A stretch of 64,000 nucleotides of DNA from Alloalcanivorax marinus (GCF_016785095.1 NZ_JAEKJB010000001.1:343098-407097), one strand, 5' to 3'. Positions 32,571 through 40,760 are shown, numbered from the stretch's first letter. The notes: a model not told the origin generated them from the sequence alone. Program-made: numbers and translations.

Positions 32571-32950
32571 GCGACCAAGAGTTACCCCGTTTCGACCAGT
32601 TGCGGGCCGGCGACCAGGCCCGGGTGACGCGCCGCTTCGAGGCCTCCGATCTCCAGGAGTGGTGCCGGCTGGCGGGGTACCAGGGCGACTGGCCGAAGGT
32701 GCCGGAACCGCTGATCGCCGCCCTGTTTTCCTACCTGCTGGGCGAGGAACTGCCCGGCCACGGCACCAACTACCTGAAGCAGAACATGCGTTTTCACGCC
32801 GCCGGCCGCCCCGGCGAAGCCCTTACCGCCACGGTGACGGTATCGCGCCTGCGCCGCGACAAGGCACTGGTCTACCTGGATACCCGCTGCACCGGCGAAG
32901 GCGACCGGCTGATCTGCGACGGCGACGCCCTGGTGCTGTTTCAATGCTGA
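32567..32950 (+). CDS. Second hot-dog (MaoC-like) subunit without catalytic motif
   Basis: 127 residues, immediately coupled (4-bp overlap) to the catalytic MaoC-like gene. Length and pattern (VPEPLIAALFSYLLGEELPG followed by YLKQNMRFHAAGRPG) indicate a hot-dog fold, but the Asp-x4-His dyad is absent. In heterodimeric hydratases of steroid and mycolate metabolism one subunit is catalytic and the other structural, and this gene pair looks like such an arrangement. A thioesterase is an alternative. Confidence 0.7.
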   Translation: MSDQELPRFDQLRAGDQARVTRRFEASDLQEWCRLAGYQGDWPKVPEPLIAALFSYLLGEELPGHGTNYLKQNMRFHAAGRPGEALTATVTVSRLRRDKALVYLDTRCTGEGDRLICDGDALVLFQC

Positions 32951-33903
32951 AAGCCGATCGTCCCCATCCCGGTCTGAGCGACTGGCTGGCGGGCCTCAAC
33001 CGCCTGGTGGCCGAGCAGGCCGCTCGCGGCGTGACGGCCACCCCGGCCACGGTGCGCGACAGCATGGCCACGATGACCCGCAACCTGGTCACCCGGTCGC
33101 CGGCGCTGCCCTGGGTCGGTGACGCCAGCGTGGCGGTGGACGGCGAACCGGTACCGGTGCGCCTGTACGACCCGGCGCCGGAGAATCACAAACCGGTGTG
33201 CCTGTTTTTCCACGGTGGCGGCCATATGGCCGGCAGCGTGGCGGTGTACGATCCGATCTGCCGCAAGCTGGCCGAGGCCAGCGGCCAGCTGGTGGTATCG
33301 GTGGATTACCGGCTGGCGCCGGAGCATCCCTACCCCCGGGGGTTACGGGATTGTCTCGGCGTGGCCCGCCATCTTTGGGCCCTGCTCGACGCCGAAGGCC
33401 GCCGGGTGGAGCGGCGCCTGAGCCTGGTGGGCGACTCCGGCGGCGGCACCCTGGCGGCCACCGTCAGCGCCCTGGCCCAGGACGACCCGGCGCTGATGGT
33501 CGATAAACAGGTGCTGATCTACCCGAGCCTGGACTACGACCTGGCCTACCCCTCCGTGGAGGAAAACGGCCACGGCTATCTGCTGGAAACGCCCCGCATC
33601 CGCTGGTACTTCGATCACTACTTCCAGGACGGCGACGCGCCGGACCGGCAACGGCGCCATGACGCCTCGCCGCTGCACATGACGGTCAGCCCGCGGCTGC
33701 CCGCCACCCTGGTAATCACCGCCGGCTTCTGCCCGTTGCGCGACGAGGCCCTGGCCTACGTGGAACGCCTCGACGCCGTCGGCGTGCCGGTGCGGCATGT
33801 GCCCTTCCCGGACATGATCCATGCCTATCTCAATCTGGAGGATCTGGTGCCGGACGCTTGCCTGGAGACCTATCGGGTCGTGGGGGATTTCCTGGCCGGG
33901 TGA
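32944..33903 (+). CDS. HSL-family alpha/beta-hydrolase (esterase/lipase)
   Basis: 319 residues from ATG 32944, overlapping the previous gene by 7 bp. Hormone-sensitive-lipase family signatures: oxyanion HGGG at about residues 90-93 and nucleophile motif GDSGGG with Ser165. The C-terminal FPDMIHAYLNL supplies the catalytic His. No signal peptide is present, so it is cytoplasmic. It would hydrolyse an ester or lactone within the pathway encoded by this operon and is its last gene; a large inverted-repeat element lies 47 bp beyond. Confidence 0.9.
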   Translation: MLKADRPHPGLSDWLAGLNRLVAEQAARGVTATPATVRDSMATMTRNLVTRSPALPWVGDASVAVDGEPVPVRLYDPAPENHKPVCLFFHGGGHMAGSVAVYDPICRKLAEASGQLVVSVDYRLAPEHPYPRGLRDCLGVARHLWALLDAEGRRVERRLSLVGDSGGGTLAATVSALAQDDPALMVDKQVLIYPSLDYDLAYPSVEENGHGYLLETPRIRWYFDHYFQDGDAPDRQRRHDASPLHMTVSPRLPATLVITAGFCPLRDEALAYVERLDAVGVPVRHVPFPDMIHAYLNLEDLVPDACLETYRVVGDFLAG

Positions 33904-33949
33904 TTCGGCGTGGGGAGGTGTCGTCGGAGGTGGGTTCTCCAGCGGGGGC

Positions 33950-34058
33950 GCGTCCCGGCGTGGCCCCCTTTCCGGGAACGCCGCGAGTACGTCCCTGTAG
34001 GCTCCCTGTCAAACGTCCTGTTTGACAGGGTCCCGGAAAGGGGGCCACGCCGGGACGC
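33950..34058. repeat. Large inverted-repeat element, copy B (28-bp perfect stem)
   Basis: Arms 33950-33977 and 34031-34058 are complementary at 28 of 28 positions. The 53-nt interior contains an 11-bp perfect hairpin at 34004-34030 with loop GTCCT. The interior is nearly identical to the reverse complement of copy A. The 5' flank is TTCTCCAGCGGGG. One T more or less and three compensated base changes separate the stem from copy A. Confidence 0.95.
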
Positions 34059-34128
34059 TCCGTTGGGGCTTCGGCGCTCGGGCCCAGGAATCGGGGTTCG
34101 GTGAGATACCCCGGCGCCATCTGGAGAC

Positions 34129-34193
34129 GTAGGAGCGACTTTAGTCGCGATCAACGGCGGTGCCAATGGCATCGCGACTAAAGTCGCTCCTAC
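34129..34193. repeat. REP inverted pair
   Basis: Two units with the loop variant GCGACTTTAGTCGC face outward from a 19-nt spacer, with GTAG and CTAC at the outer ends. Between the IR element and the lipoprotein gene. Confidence 0.9.
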
Positions 34194-34217
34194 GCGTGTT
34201 AGAGGCGCGGGGCGGCG

Positions 34218-35087
34218 TCAGCCGCTCTGGCCGTCGTCGTCGGCGGCGGGGCGGCGGAGCAGTTCGTCGATGCCGTAGCAGGGTCCCGCCATCAGGTTCT
34301 GCGCCAGCATGAAACGGTCCCGGGGCGTGTCGGCGGTCATCTCCGCCACGCTCAGGGACTCCAGCATCCAGGTATCCCAGACGTTGACGAAGCGGGCGCG
34401 AATGTCCACGTCGCCGCGCAGCATGTCCGCCTGCAGAGCGGTGACCGTGAGCGCGTCGTCGCCGCGCTGCACCTGATACCCCTGGTTCGGGTAACCCACT
34501 TCCAGGCAGGCCAGGAAATTCTTCATGGATCGTTCGGAGGGCTGGCCCAGGGAAAAGGCCAGGGGCTGGTCGGGGATGTCGTCGAGAATCTGCAGAATAT
34601 GGGCGTCGGCCAGACGCTCGCTCAGGTGCTCGCGGTTCTCTTCCTCGGCACTGGCGCGCTGGCGCTCCTCGGCATCGCGGCGAGCGGCTTCCATGGCCTC
34701 CCGTACCCGCCGTTCCTTTTCGCGTTGTTCGGCCAGCGCTTTCTGGTGGGCCTGCTCCGCTTCGTAGGCCTGCCGCACCAGCCGCTCCATCTCTTCGTTG
34801 AAGCGGCGCGCTTCGACAATCCGTTGCCGGCAAGCGGGCAGCCACAGGTCGTTAAGAGTGCGTTGCGAGACATAGCGTTCGCTGTCGTGGGCCTGGCGCA
34901 GGCTTTCACAGCTGCCCTCAAGAGCGCCCAGGTCACGGATGGCGGCGTAGTCCAGACCGTCCACGGTGGCCGGTGCCGGGGAGCGGCCGATCAGGCCGGC
35001 GGTGGTTTCCATCATGGAAGCGCACCCTGATAGCAACAGACAAACCATGACCGATAAGACCGGCATGGAAGGTAAGCGTGGTTTCAT
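34218..35087 (-). CDS. Coiled-coil lipoprotein of unknown function
   Basis: 289 residues from ATG 35087; an ATG ten codons upstream has a better-placed purine-rich site, so the start is uncertain. A lipobox LLSGC follows a hydrophobic stretch, predicting a lipid-anchored envelope protein. The middle (about residues 95-180) is strongly charged and heptad-like (EAEQAHQKALAEQREKERR and onward), indicating a coiled coil. The C-terminal domain (about 185-289) has no family I recognise. It has no operon partner: the upstream IclR gene is 165 bp away on the same strand, across an AT-rich gap. Confidence 0.75.
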   Translation of the reverse strand: MKPRLPSMPVLSVMVCLLLSGCASMMETTAGLIGRSPAPATVDGLDYAAIRDLGALEGSCESLRQAHDSERYVSQRTLNDLWLPACRQRIVEARRFNEEMERLVRQAYEAEQAHQKALAEQREKERRVREAMEAARRDAEERQRASAEEENREHLSERLADAHILQILDDIPDQPLAFSLGQPSERSMKNFLACLEVGYPNQGYQVQRGDDALTVTALQADMLRGDVDIRARFVNVWDTWMLESLSVAEMTADTPRDRFMLAQNLMAGPCYGIDELLRRPAADDDGQSG

Positions 35088-35252
35088 GAACAGCAACTTG
35101 ACGACGGCAAAAACCATGGCGCCAGGCCTCGATCCAGACGGCGGGCCCAACGTCCCCGGGCTCATCTGATCGCGAGCGCCCCATTTAGTTCCAGGGCTGA
35201 AAATATTAGCATACCAATTGCTTCTTTTCCGCAGGTCGCCGCCTTTACTCCA

Positions 35253-36152
35253 TCATGACAGCCTGGAAATCGCCTTCGCTACCGAGCGCACTTTGGACTG
35301 CAGTTCCCGCATGCGGACCATTTCATCGGAATCACGGGGTATCAGACACCCGATGGAGCCGACCACCGAACCGGAGCGGTCTCGCAACGCCACCGCCAAG
35401 CCGCTCACCTCGCCGCGGTATTCGCCATCCTCCACCGCGAAACCATGCCTTCGGATCTGTCTCAGGGCCTCGACCAGCTCCGCCAACGTGTCGATCGTCC
35501 TGCCCGTAAAGGGCGTAAGCCCATGATCCGCAACGACTCGGGCAACCTGGGATTCCGGCAACCAGGCAAGAATCGCTTTTCCCAGCGCCGTGGCATGAGC
35601 GGCCATGGCGACACCTTCCCGGTAACCATCCAGCACGATCCCGCCGGCGGCGGGTTGCTCGAGCAGCAACGTCAGCGTGGTCCCGTTGAGCACCGACATC
35701 ACGGCACTGGCACCGGAATCCCGGGCCAATTCGGCCAGCCGGGCCGCCGCTGCTTCACGCATGTCCGTACTCGCGCCTTGACGATGGCCCAATTCAATGA
35801 CTTTCGGGCCCAGATAGTAGCTACGCGGACGAGCATTACGGCGCACGTAGCCGCGTCTTACCAGTGAGTTCAACAAATGGTGACAGGTCGGCGACTTCAA
35901 ACCCACCGCCCGGGCGATATCATGGAGTTTCCGAGGTTCCTTGGCGTCAGCCACGTACTCCAGAATATCCAATGCCCGTTCCACCGATTGTATGGTGACG
36001 GCAGGCTTGACCGACTCCTTACCTTCCTCGGAGGTCTCGCCATGGCGGGGCAGCGCCGCCCGCTCATCGAGTACGATCTCCGTCTTGGCCGGAGTAATAT
36101 CAACCGGCTCGATTCGGGATTCCTTATTGGTACGGGATTGACGGTCTGTCAT
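35253..36152 (-). CDS. IclR-family transcriptional regulator
   Basis: 299 residues. A 50-residue N-terminal extension is followed by the IclR winged helix (VERALDILEYVADAKEPRKLHDIARAVGL, about residues 57-85, in two parts) and the effector domain with AAHATALGKAILAWLPE at about 183-199. IclR proteins respond to small acids and usually control a neighbouring catabolic or transport operon. It lies 30 bp downstream of the MFS gene at the end of a same-strand cluster with an ABC importer and RidA. Confidence 0.9.
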   Translation of the reverse strand: MTDRQSRTNKESRIEPVDITPAKTEIVLDERAALPRHGETSEEGKESVKPAVTIQSVERALDILEYVADAKEPRKLHDIARAVGLKSPTCHHLLNSLVRRGYVRRNARPRSYYLGPKVIELGHRQGASTDMREAAAARLAELARDSGASAVMSVLNGTTLTLLLEQPAAGGIVLDGYREGVAMAAHATALGKAILAWLPESQVARVVADHGLTPFTGRTIDTLAELVEALRQIRRHGFAVEDGEYRGEVSGLAVALRDRSGSVVGSIGCLIPRDSDEMVRMRELQSKVRSVAKAISRLS

Positions 36153-36182
36153 GGCTCGGCGCTCTCCATCCGCTGACCGATA

Positions 36183-37370
36183 CTAGGACGCCGTGGCGGT
36201 TCCGGCAACGTAGCGGCGCATATTCACTACCAGTGCCAGCATGCAGAAACCCAGCCCGCACAGGCAGACACCCAGCCAACCACCGTGCCACCAGGCAAAG
36301 CCGCCCACCAGAGTTCCCAAGGCCCCTCCCAGGAAACGAATGAACATATAAAGGGTATTCAACCGGCTGGCCGCTGCCCGGTCCAGGGACAGAATCGTCG
36401 CCATACTGGTGACATGGCTCATTTGCATACCAAGATCCAACAGCAACACCGCCGGGACCATCCACCACAGCGAATCCTCGGCGAGCAAGAAGACGGGAAA
36501 AGCGACCAACATAAGGAGCCCGCTGACCATCAGGGTAAAACGCACCGATGAACGGCGGCTCAGACGCGCGACCAAACCGGCGCCAAGCACCCCCACCGCG
36601 CCGATCAAAGCGAATGAACCCGCCACACTGGCAGGATAATGCCCTGGCATGGCGGCGAGATGAAATGCCAGTGTGGTCCAGAAAAGACTAAAGGCGGCGA
36701 ATTGCATGGCCCCGGCGAACGCCAGGCCCCGCAACACGGAGTGAGCCAGGAACAAGCGGCCCAGCGAGCCCATAAGGCTCAGATAGCCACCATGGAAGGT
36801 GGTCTGAAACGGAGGCAGTACCCGCCGCAGCAAGACCACCAGAACAAGCATGACCACCGCCGCGCCGCCATATAGAGCACGCCAGCCAAACATATTTCCC
36901 AACCAGCCCCCGACAAAACGTGACAGGACTATGCCCAGCAACAAGCCAGCCATGATACGGCCCACGGCTTCCGGGGCCGCCGCCGGCGGCACCAATTGCT
37001 GCGCCGCCGGCGGCAGAATCTGCGGCACGATGCTGGTCAGACCAATCAGAAAACCAAACGCCAACACAAACTGATAACTTGGAGACAACGCGAACAGAAA
37101 AAGCATCGCGCTCGCCAACAACAGCATTACCGTGATCAAGCGGCGCCGGTCCATGCGATCGGCCAGCGGCAGCAACAGCAGCAAGCCCAACGCATAGCCG
37201 ATCTGCGTGAGACTGGAAATCCAGGATGCCGCCACTCCGGACACGCCCAGGTCACGGGCCATGTCATTAAGCAGCGGCTGATTGTAATAATTGTTGGCCA
37301 CCACCACACCCGCGGCCACGGCCATTACCCGGATAGCACCCGAAGCCGGTTTCGTCGACATGTTTCTCAA
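36183..37370 (-). CDS. MFS transporter
   Basis: 395 residues, about 12 membrane segments. The first helix reads VVVANNYYNQPLL and the loop 2-3 motif LADRMDRRRLI is the MFS motif A variant, both characteristic of a bacterial MFS group of unknown substrates (YgaY/NepI-like). It could export a product or an analogue of the substrate imported by the ABC system next to it. Somewhat lower G+C than the housekeeping genes. Confidence 0.85.
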   Translation of the reverse strand: MRNMSTKPASGAIRVMAVAAGVVVANNYYNQPLLNDMARDLGVSGVAASWISSLTQIGYALGLLLLLPLADRMDRRRLITVMLLLASAMLFLFALSPSYQFVLAFGFLIGLTSIVPQILPPAAQQLVPPAAAPEAVGRIMAGLLLGIVLSRFVGGWLGNMFGWRALYGGAAVVMLVLVVLLRRVLPPFQTTFHGGYLSLMGSLGRLFLAHSVLRGLAFAGAMQFAAFSLFWTTLAFHLAAMPGHYPASVAGSFALIGAVGVLGAGLVARLSRRSSVRFTLMVSGLLMLVAFPVFLLAEDSLWWMVPAVLLLDLGMQMSHVTSMATILSLDRAAASRLNTLYMFIRFLGGALGTLVGGFAWWHGGWLGVCLCGLGFCMLALVVNMRRYVAGTATAS

Positions 37371-37410
37371 GGGTTATTCCATGCAGAAAAGAATGACGAT
37401 CCGCGGCGGG

Positions 37411-38205
37411 CTAAAGCACGCCCGCCGTTTGAAATACGTGGCGGATGTCATCCACGATGTCCTGAAAACGCGGATCGCGGCGAATCTCAGGACGGCGGGG
37501 TTGCGGAAAGTCGATCTCGTATCGGGTCAATACCTTACCGGGACGTGGACTCATCACGATGACTTGATCCGCCATGGTGACCGCCTCTTCAATGTCATGG
37601 GTAATGAACATCACGGTCTTGGCATCCTCGGCCCAGATACGATTGAGATCCCGCTGCATTTTCTCACGGGTAAGTGCATCCAGAGCGCCGAACGGCTCAT
37701 CCATCAGCAGCACCGAGGGCTCCGCCACCAGTGCTCTGCAGATCGAAGCGCGTTGCCGCATACCACCGGAAAGCTCGCCGGGGTAATGGTCAAGAAAGCC
37801 ACCCAATCCCACGTTTTCCAGCAGTTTTCGGCCACGCTCGCGAGCCTTCCCGATATCCTGTTTTTTGACCTTGGCAGGCAACAGAACATTGTCCAAAACG
37901 GTGACCCAGGGCAGCAGCACATCGCTTTGGAAGACAATACCCACATCATGGAAAGCGCCCTGCAACGTTTTACCGTCCAACCGGACCTCACCCCGGGTCG
38001 GCGTATCCAGACCGGACACCAACGACATCAACGTGCTTTTGCCACAACCACTGGGGCCAAGAATCGAGCAGAAAGTACCGGCGGGAATGTCCAACGTCAC
38101 GTCATCCAGGGCGGTAATGGTCTCGCCGCGCCGAGTGAAATCCATACCCACTCCCCGGATCGCCACGGAGGCACCGCGCTTTTTTGTTTCCATGTCCTGA
38201 CTCAT
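37411..38205 (-). CDS. ABC transporter ATPase of the TauB/SsuB type
   Basis: 264 residues from ATG 38205. Walker A GPSGCGKST, Q-loop FQSDVLLPW, signature LSGGMRQR and Walker B VLLMDEPFGALDA are intact. The LPW motif after the Q-loop and the THDIEEA switch region are typical of the nitrate/sulfonate/taurine importer ATPases. The start overlaps the stop of the permease gene (ATGA). Confidence 0.92.
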   Translation of the reverse strand: MSQDMETKKRGASVAIRGVGMDFTRRGETITALDDVTLDIPAGTFCSILGPSGCGKSTLMSLVSGLDTPTRGEVRLDGKTLQGAFHDVGIVFQSDVLLPWVTVLDNVLLPAKVKKQDIGKARERGRKLLENVGLGGFLDHYPGELSGGMRQRASICRALVAEPSVLLMDEPFGALDALTREKMQRDLNRIWAEDAKTVMFITHDIEEAVTMADQVIVMSPRPGKVLTRYEIDFPQPRRPEIRRDPRFQDIVDDIRHVFQTAGVL

Positions 38206-38984
38206 TGATGTATTTCCTTTTCCGCAATCGCACGTAATGGCGCCGGCAACACCAGGTGTTCCACCAGCACCACCAGGTAATAAATCACCGCGCCCAGCAG
38301 CGACAACATCACCAGACAAGCAAACAACAAGGGAATCTGAAGATTGTTGTTGGCGATCAGCTGCAGGTACCCCAGGCCGCTGGTGGCGGCGATGAACTCA
38401 CCGACGATGGCCCCCACCACGGCGAACGCTGAGGAGATCTTGATGCCCGCGAAGATATAGGGCGACGCCATCGGGATGCGGACCCGCCAGAAAATTTCCA
38501 GCGACGAGCTGCCCAGTGATCGCATCATGCGCACCATATCGCCGGGGGTACGTTGCAGACCGGCGACGGTGTTCACCACCACCGGAAAGAAGGCAATCGA
38601 GAAGGCGATCAATACCTTGGGCATCAGACCGAACCCGAACCAGACCACGAAGATCGGAGCCAGCGCCACCTTGGGCACCGATTGACTGGCTACCAACAAG
38701 GGGTAAATCACCCGCTCCAATGCGGCGGACCCGGCGATCAGGATGGCCAATGGCAGACCAACCACGATGCCCAACCCGAAGCCCAGCATCGACTCCACGA
38801 AGGTCACCCCGGTGTGCCGAAGCAACGACAGCCAGTTGTCGGCGATCGATACCGCGATCCGTCCTGGGGAAGGCAGAACGTACTCGGGAATAGCGAACCC
38901 CTGGACACAGAGCTGCCAGAGCACCAGCAGCCCCATGAAGGCAATCAGTGGTGGCAGGATTTTATACAGCGCGCCCCTGTTCAT
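38202..38984 (-). CDS. ABC transporter permease of the TauC/SsuC type
   Basis: 260 residues with six predicted membrane segments and the EAA-type loop MMRSLGSSSLEIFWRVRIP before the last helices. The N-terminal WQLCVQGFAIPEYVLPSP is the family signature seen in SsuC, TauC and ThiX. It overlaps both neighbours by 4 bp, so it is tightly coupled to the ATPase and the RidA gene. Confidence 0.92.
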   Translation of the reverse strand: MNRGALYKILPPLIAFMGLLVLWQLCVQGFAIPEYVLPSPGRIAVSIADNWLSLLRHTGVTFVESMLGFGLGIVVGLPLAILIAGSAALERVIYPLLVASQSVPKVALAPIFVVWFGFGLMPKVLIAFSIAFFPVVVNTVAGLQRTPGDMVRMMRSLGSSSLEIFWRVRIPMASPYIFAGIKISSAFAVVGAIVGEFIAATSGLGYLQLIANNNLQIPLLFACLVMLSLLGAVIYYLVVLVEHLVLPAPLRAIAEKEIHQ

Positions 38985-39385
38985 AGATCGGGCTCCTTTT
39001 TGCGAATGGCGACAAACTCGATTTCGATGCTGTCGTTCTGGTTGAGTGATGACACTTCAAGAATGGTGCGGGTCGGCAAATGTTCGCCGAATGCCTTCTC
39101 ATAGAAGGCATTCACCGCCGGCCGCAAACCGTTCATATCCGTTACATAGACGCGGGTGGACACCACCGAGGAAAGATCACTGCCGTGGGCCTCGAGCGTG
39201 AGGGACAGATGCTCGAGAATCCGTTCCAGACGCTGATCGGTGGTCCCCGCCGGCAGGCCGGTCTCCGGATCAATGCCTCGCAGCCCGGAAATAAAGATCA
39301 TGCCGTTCCATTCGACCGCGCGTGCCCAGGGCCCCGTGGCCGGGGGCACGCCTTCGATCCGGAAGGTTCTCGCGATATCACTCAT
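38981..39385 (-). CDS. RidA (YjgF/YER057c/UK114) family protein
   Basis: 134 residues from ATG 39385; a GTG two codons upstream is an alternative. The RidA family signature is present (GMIFISGLRGIDPETG and the C-terminal SIEIEFVAIRKK). The catalytic Arg of RidA is expected in the STRVYVTDM stretch (about residue 80). RidA enzymes hydrolyse reactive enamines and imines; pathway-specific relatives act in pyrimidine and aromatic degradation. Its embedding between the binding protein and permease genes, with 4-8 bp overlaps on both sides, suggests the imported compound is nitrogen-containing. Confidence 0.88.
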   Translation of the reverse strand: MSDIARTFRIEGVPPATGPWARAVEWNGMIFISGLRGIDPETGLPAGTTDQRLERILEHLSLTLEAHGSDLSSVVSTRVYVTDMNGLRPAVNAFYEKAFGEHLPTRTILEVSSLNQNDSIEIEFVAIRKKEPDL

Positions 39386-40382
39386 TGCCACTGATGAACT
39401 CGTTGGTGTAGTAAGCGGACGGCGCTTTCTCGCGGTCGATCACGCCCGCCCCCTTGAGGATTGCCAGCGTCGACCGCCAGCCTTCATCGCTGCCAACGAA
39501 CAGCGCTTTCGGTTCACCCTTGGCAAGAAACTCGATGGTGGTTTGGACCTGGCCCCGGGTGGGAGCCGGCAGCAACTCGGAGGAGTGGCTATCAATGGCC
39601 AGCTGTGCGGCCTCATCGGCGTTATCGATCATGAACTGAAAGCCCCGGGCCGCCCCGGCCAGGAACTTGCGTACCGCGTCGGGGTTCGTCTCGATCATCT
39701 TCTCGCTGGTCACCAGCGTGTAGCCAATGATGCCGAAACCGAAATCGCCCACCGTCAGGCTGTCCATCTCGCCGGAGCCGCGCTCTCGCAATACCGGCAG
39801 TTCGTTGGTCAAGAAGATATCCGCCAGCACATCGACCTGCCCGCTGAGCAGCAGCCCGAATCGTGCTCCCGGGCTGACGCTGACAACGTCGACCTTGCTC
39901 ACATCGATATCATTGGCCTTGGCGAACGCTTGCCAGACGTTGTTGAAGGTGGACGATGCGGCGATCTCCACTTTCTTGCCTTCCAGATCCTTGGGCGTAT
40001 CCAGGGTCACACCGGGGCGGGCCACCATGCCCATGGGGTCGACCTTGTACACCGTTGCCACCGCTTTTACCGGCATGCCGCTGTTGACCGCCTGGATCAG
40101 CTGGACCGAAGGCACATAGGCGAAATCATCCTCCCCGGTGGCCACGGACTGCAGCGCCAGGGTGGCGCCGCTGCCTTCCTTGACCGCCACACCCAGACCC
40201 TGCTCGCTGAAGAACCCTTTCTTGTCCGCCACCACGAAGGGCGTGAACTCCCCCTTCATTTTCCAGTTCAAGCGCAACGAGTAGCTGTCATCCGCCATCA
40301 CCGGGCCCGCCCAGGCAATGCATACCGCCATGACCGCGCCCACCAAACCCGGGAGTACCCCTTTGCGTGCATCGTCGTTCAT
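39378..40382 (-). CDS. ABC transporter substrate-binding protein, NMT1/THI5-like
   Basis: 334 residues from ATG 40382, with a signal peptide ending near GPVMADD. Type II periplasmic fold in which WKMKGEFTPFVVADKKGFF and the GSGATLALQSVATGEDDFAYV block match the NMT1/THI5-like family that binds thiamine pyrimidine precursors, sulfonates, riboflavin and related heterocycles. First gene of the operon SBP-ridA-permease-ATPase, with MFS and iclR behind. Substrate unidentified. Confidence 0.9.
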   Translation of the reverse strand: MNDDARKGVLPGLVGAVMAVCIAWAGPVMADDSYSLRLNWKMKGEFTPFVVADKKGFFSEQGLGVAVKEGSGATLALQSVATGEDDFAYVPSVQLIQAVNSGMPVKAVATVYKVDPMGMVARPGVTLDTPKDLEGKKVEIAASSTFNNVWQAFAKANDIDVSKVDVVSVSPGARFGLLLSGQVDVLADIFLTNELPVLRERGSGEMDSLTVGDFGFGIIGYTLVTSEKMIETNPDAVRKFLAGAARGFQFMIDNADEAAQLAIDSHSSELLPAPTRGQVQTTIEFLAKGEPKALFVGSDEGWRSTLAILKGAGVIDREKAPSAYYTNEFISGNE

Positions 40383-40402
40383 CCTTATCACCCTAAATTC
40401 AG

Positions 40403-40420
40403 ATTTAATAATATGAAATA
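40403..40420. promoter_or_regulatory. Operator-like palindrome O1 upstream of the NMT1-type ABC operon
   Basis: ATTTAATAATATGAAATA is a near-palindrome (consensus ATTTCATANTATGAAAT) lying 21 bp upstream of the binding-protein start codon. It matches the reverse complement of 40505-40522 at 17 of 18 bases. Likely one of two sites for a dimeric regulator, the neighbouring IclR protein being the obvious candidate. Confidence 0.6.
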
Positions 40421-40504
40421 GACTCTCCTTGATAGCTGCAAATCTGGTGCCAAAACGTCCAAAACGTTTAATAAAGGCTAGAAAACACACCGATAAGGTG
40501 CATT

Positions 40505-40522
40505 TATTTCATACTATTAAAT
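40505..40522. promoter_or_regulatory. Operator-like palindrome O2, paired with O1
   Basis: TATTTCATACTATTAAAT is the inverted partner of 40403-40420. Centre-to-centre distance is 102 bp, close to ten helical turns, compatible with looping. Confidence 0.6.
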
Positions 40523-40691
40523 ATAAATAGTTCCAGGGATTGGGAATGCTCTTAGGAGCCGGCCCGGACGGCTCGGCGCGCAAGCCTGACACGGGCCTGC
40601 TCGGCCCATTTACCGGGCACGGGCACCGAAGTGGCGCAATCGACAGGAAAGAAGAAGGGAAATAAATATGAGGGGAGAATGAAGTCGAAGG

Positions 40692-40739
40692 CCGCTCCGC
40701 CCTCCCGGCGGCGCATCGGCGCGCGGGAGAGCGGAGCGG
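40692..40739 (-). terminator. Possible fumarase transcript-end hairpin
   Basis: CCGCTCCGCCCTCCCG pairs with CGGGAGAGCGGAGCGG (one mismatch) around a 14-16 nt loop, 22 bp after the fumarase stop. No clean T-run follows on the minus strand, so intrinsic termination is uncertain. Confidence 0.45.
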
Positions 40740-40760
40740 AACGGCCCTGCCCGGGGCGGG

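Larger units (their letters stand above)
33904..34217. other. 314-bp repeat-filled gap between convergent genes
   Basis: Contains no gene. It holds copy B of the large inverted-repeat element (33950-34058) and one REP pair (34129-34193), between the esterase (plus) and the lipoprotein gene (minus). Confidence 0.8.
40383..40760. other. 378-bp gap with operon promoter region and fumarase 3' hairpin
   Basis: No gene is seen. The SBP-proximal part is markedly AT-rich and carries the two operator-like palindromes at 40403-40420 and 40505-40522. The fumarase-proximal part is GC-rich and carries a long imperfect hairpin at 40692-40739. Confidence 0.65.

Noticed and set aside
32563..32943. 127-codon upstream extension of the esterase frame
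   Set aside because: It overlaps the second hot-dog gene in another register, with arginine/proline-rich shadow composition. The ATG at 32944 begins family-like sequence.
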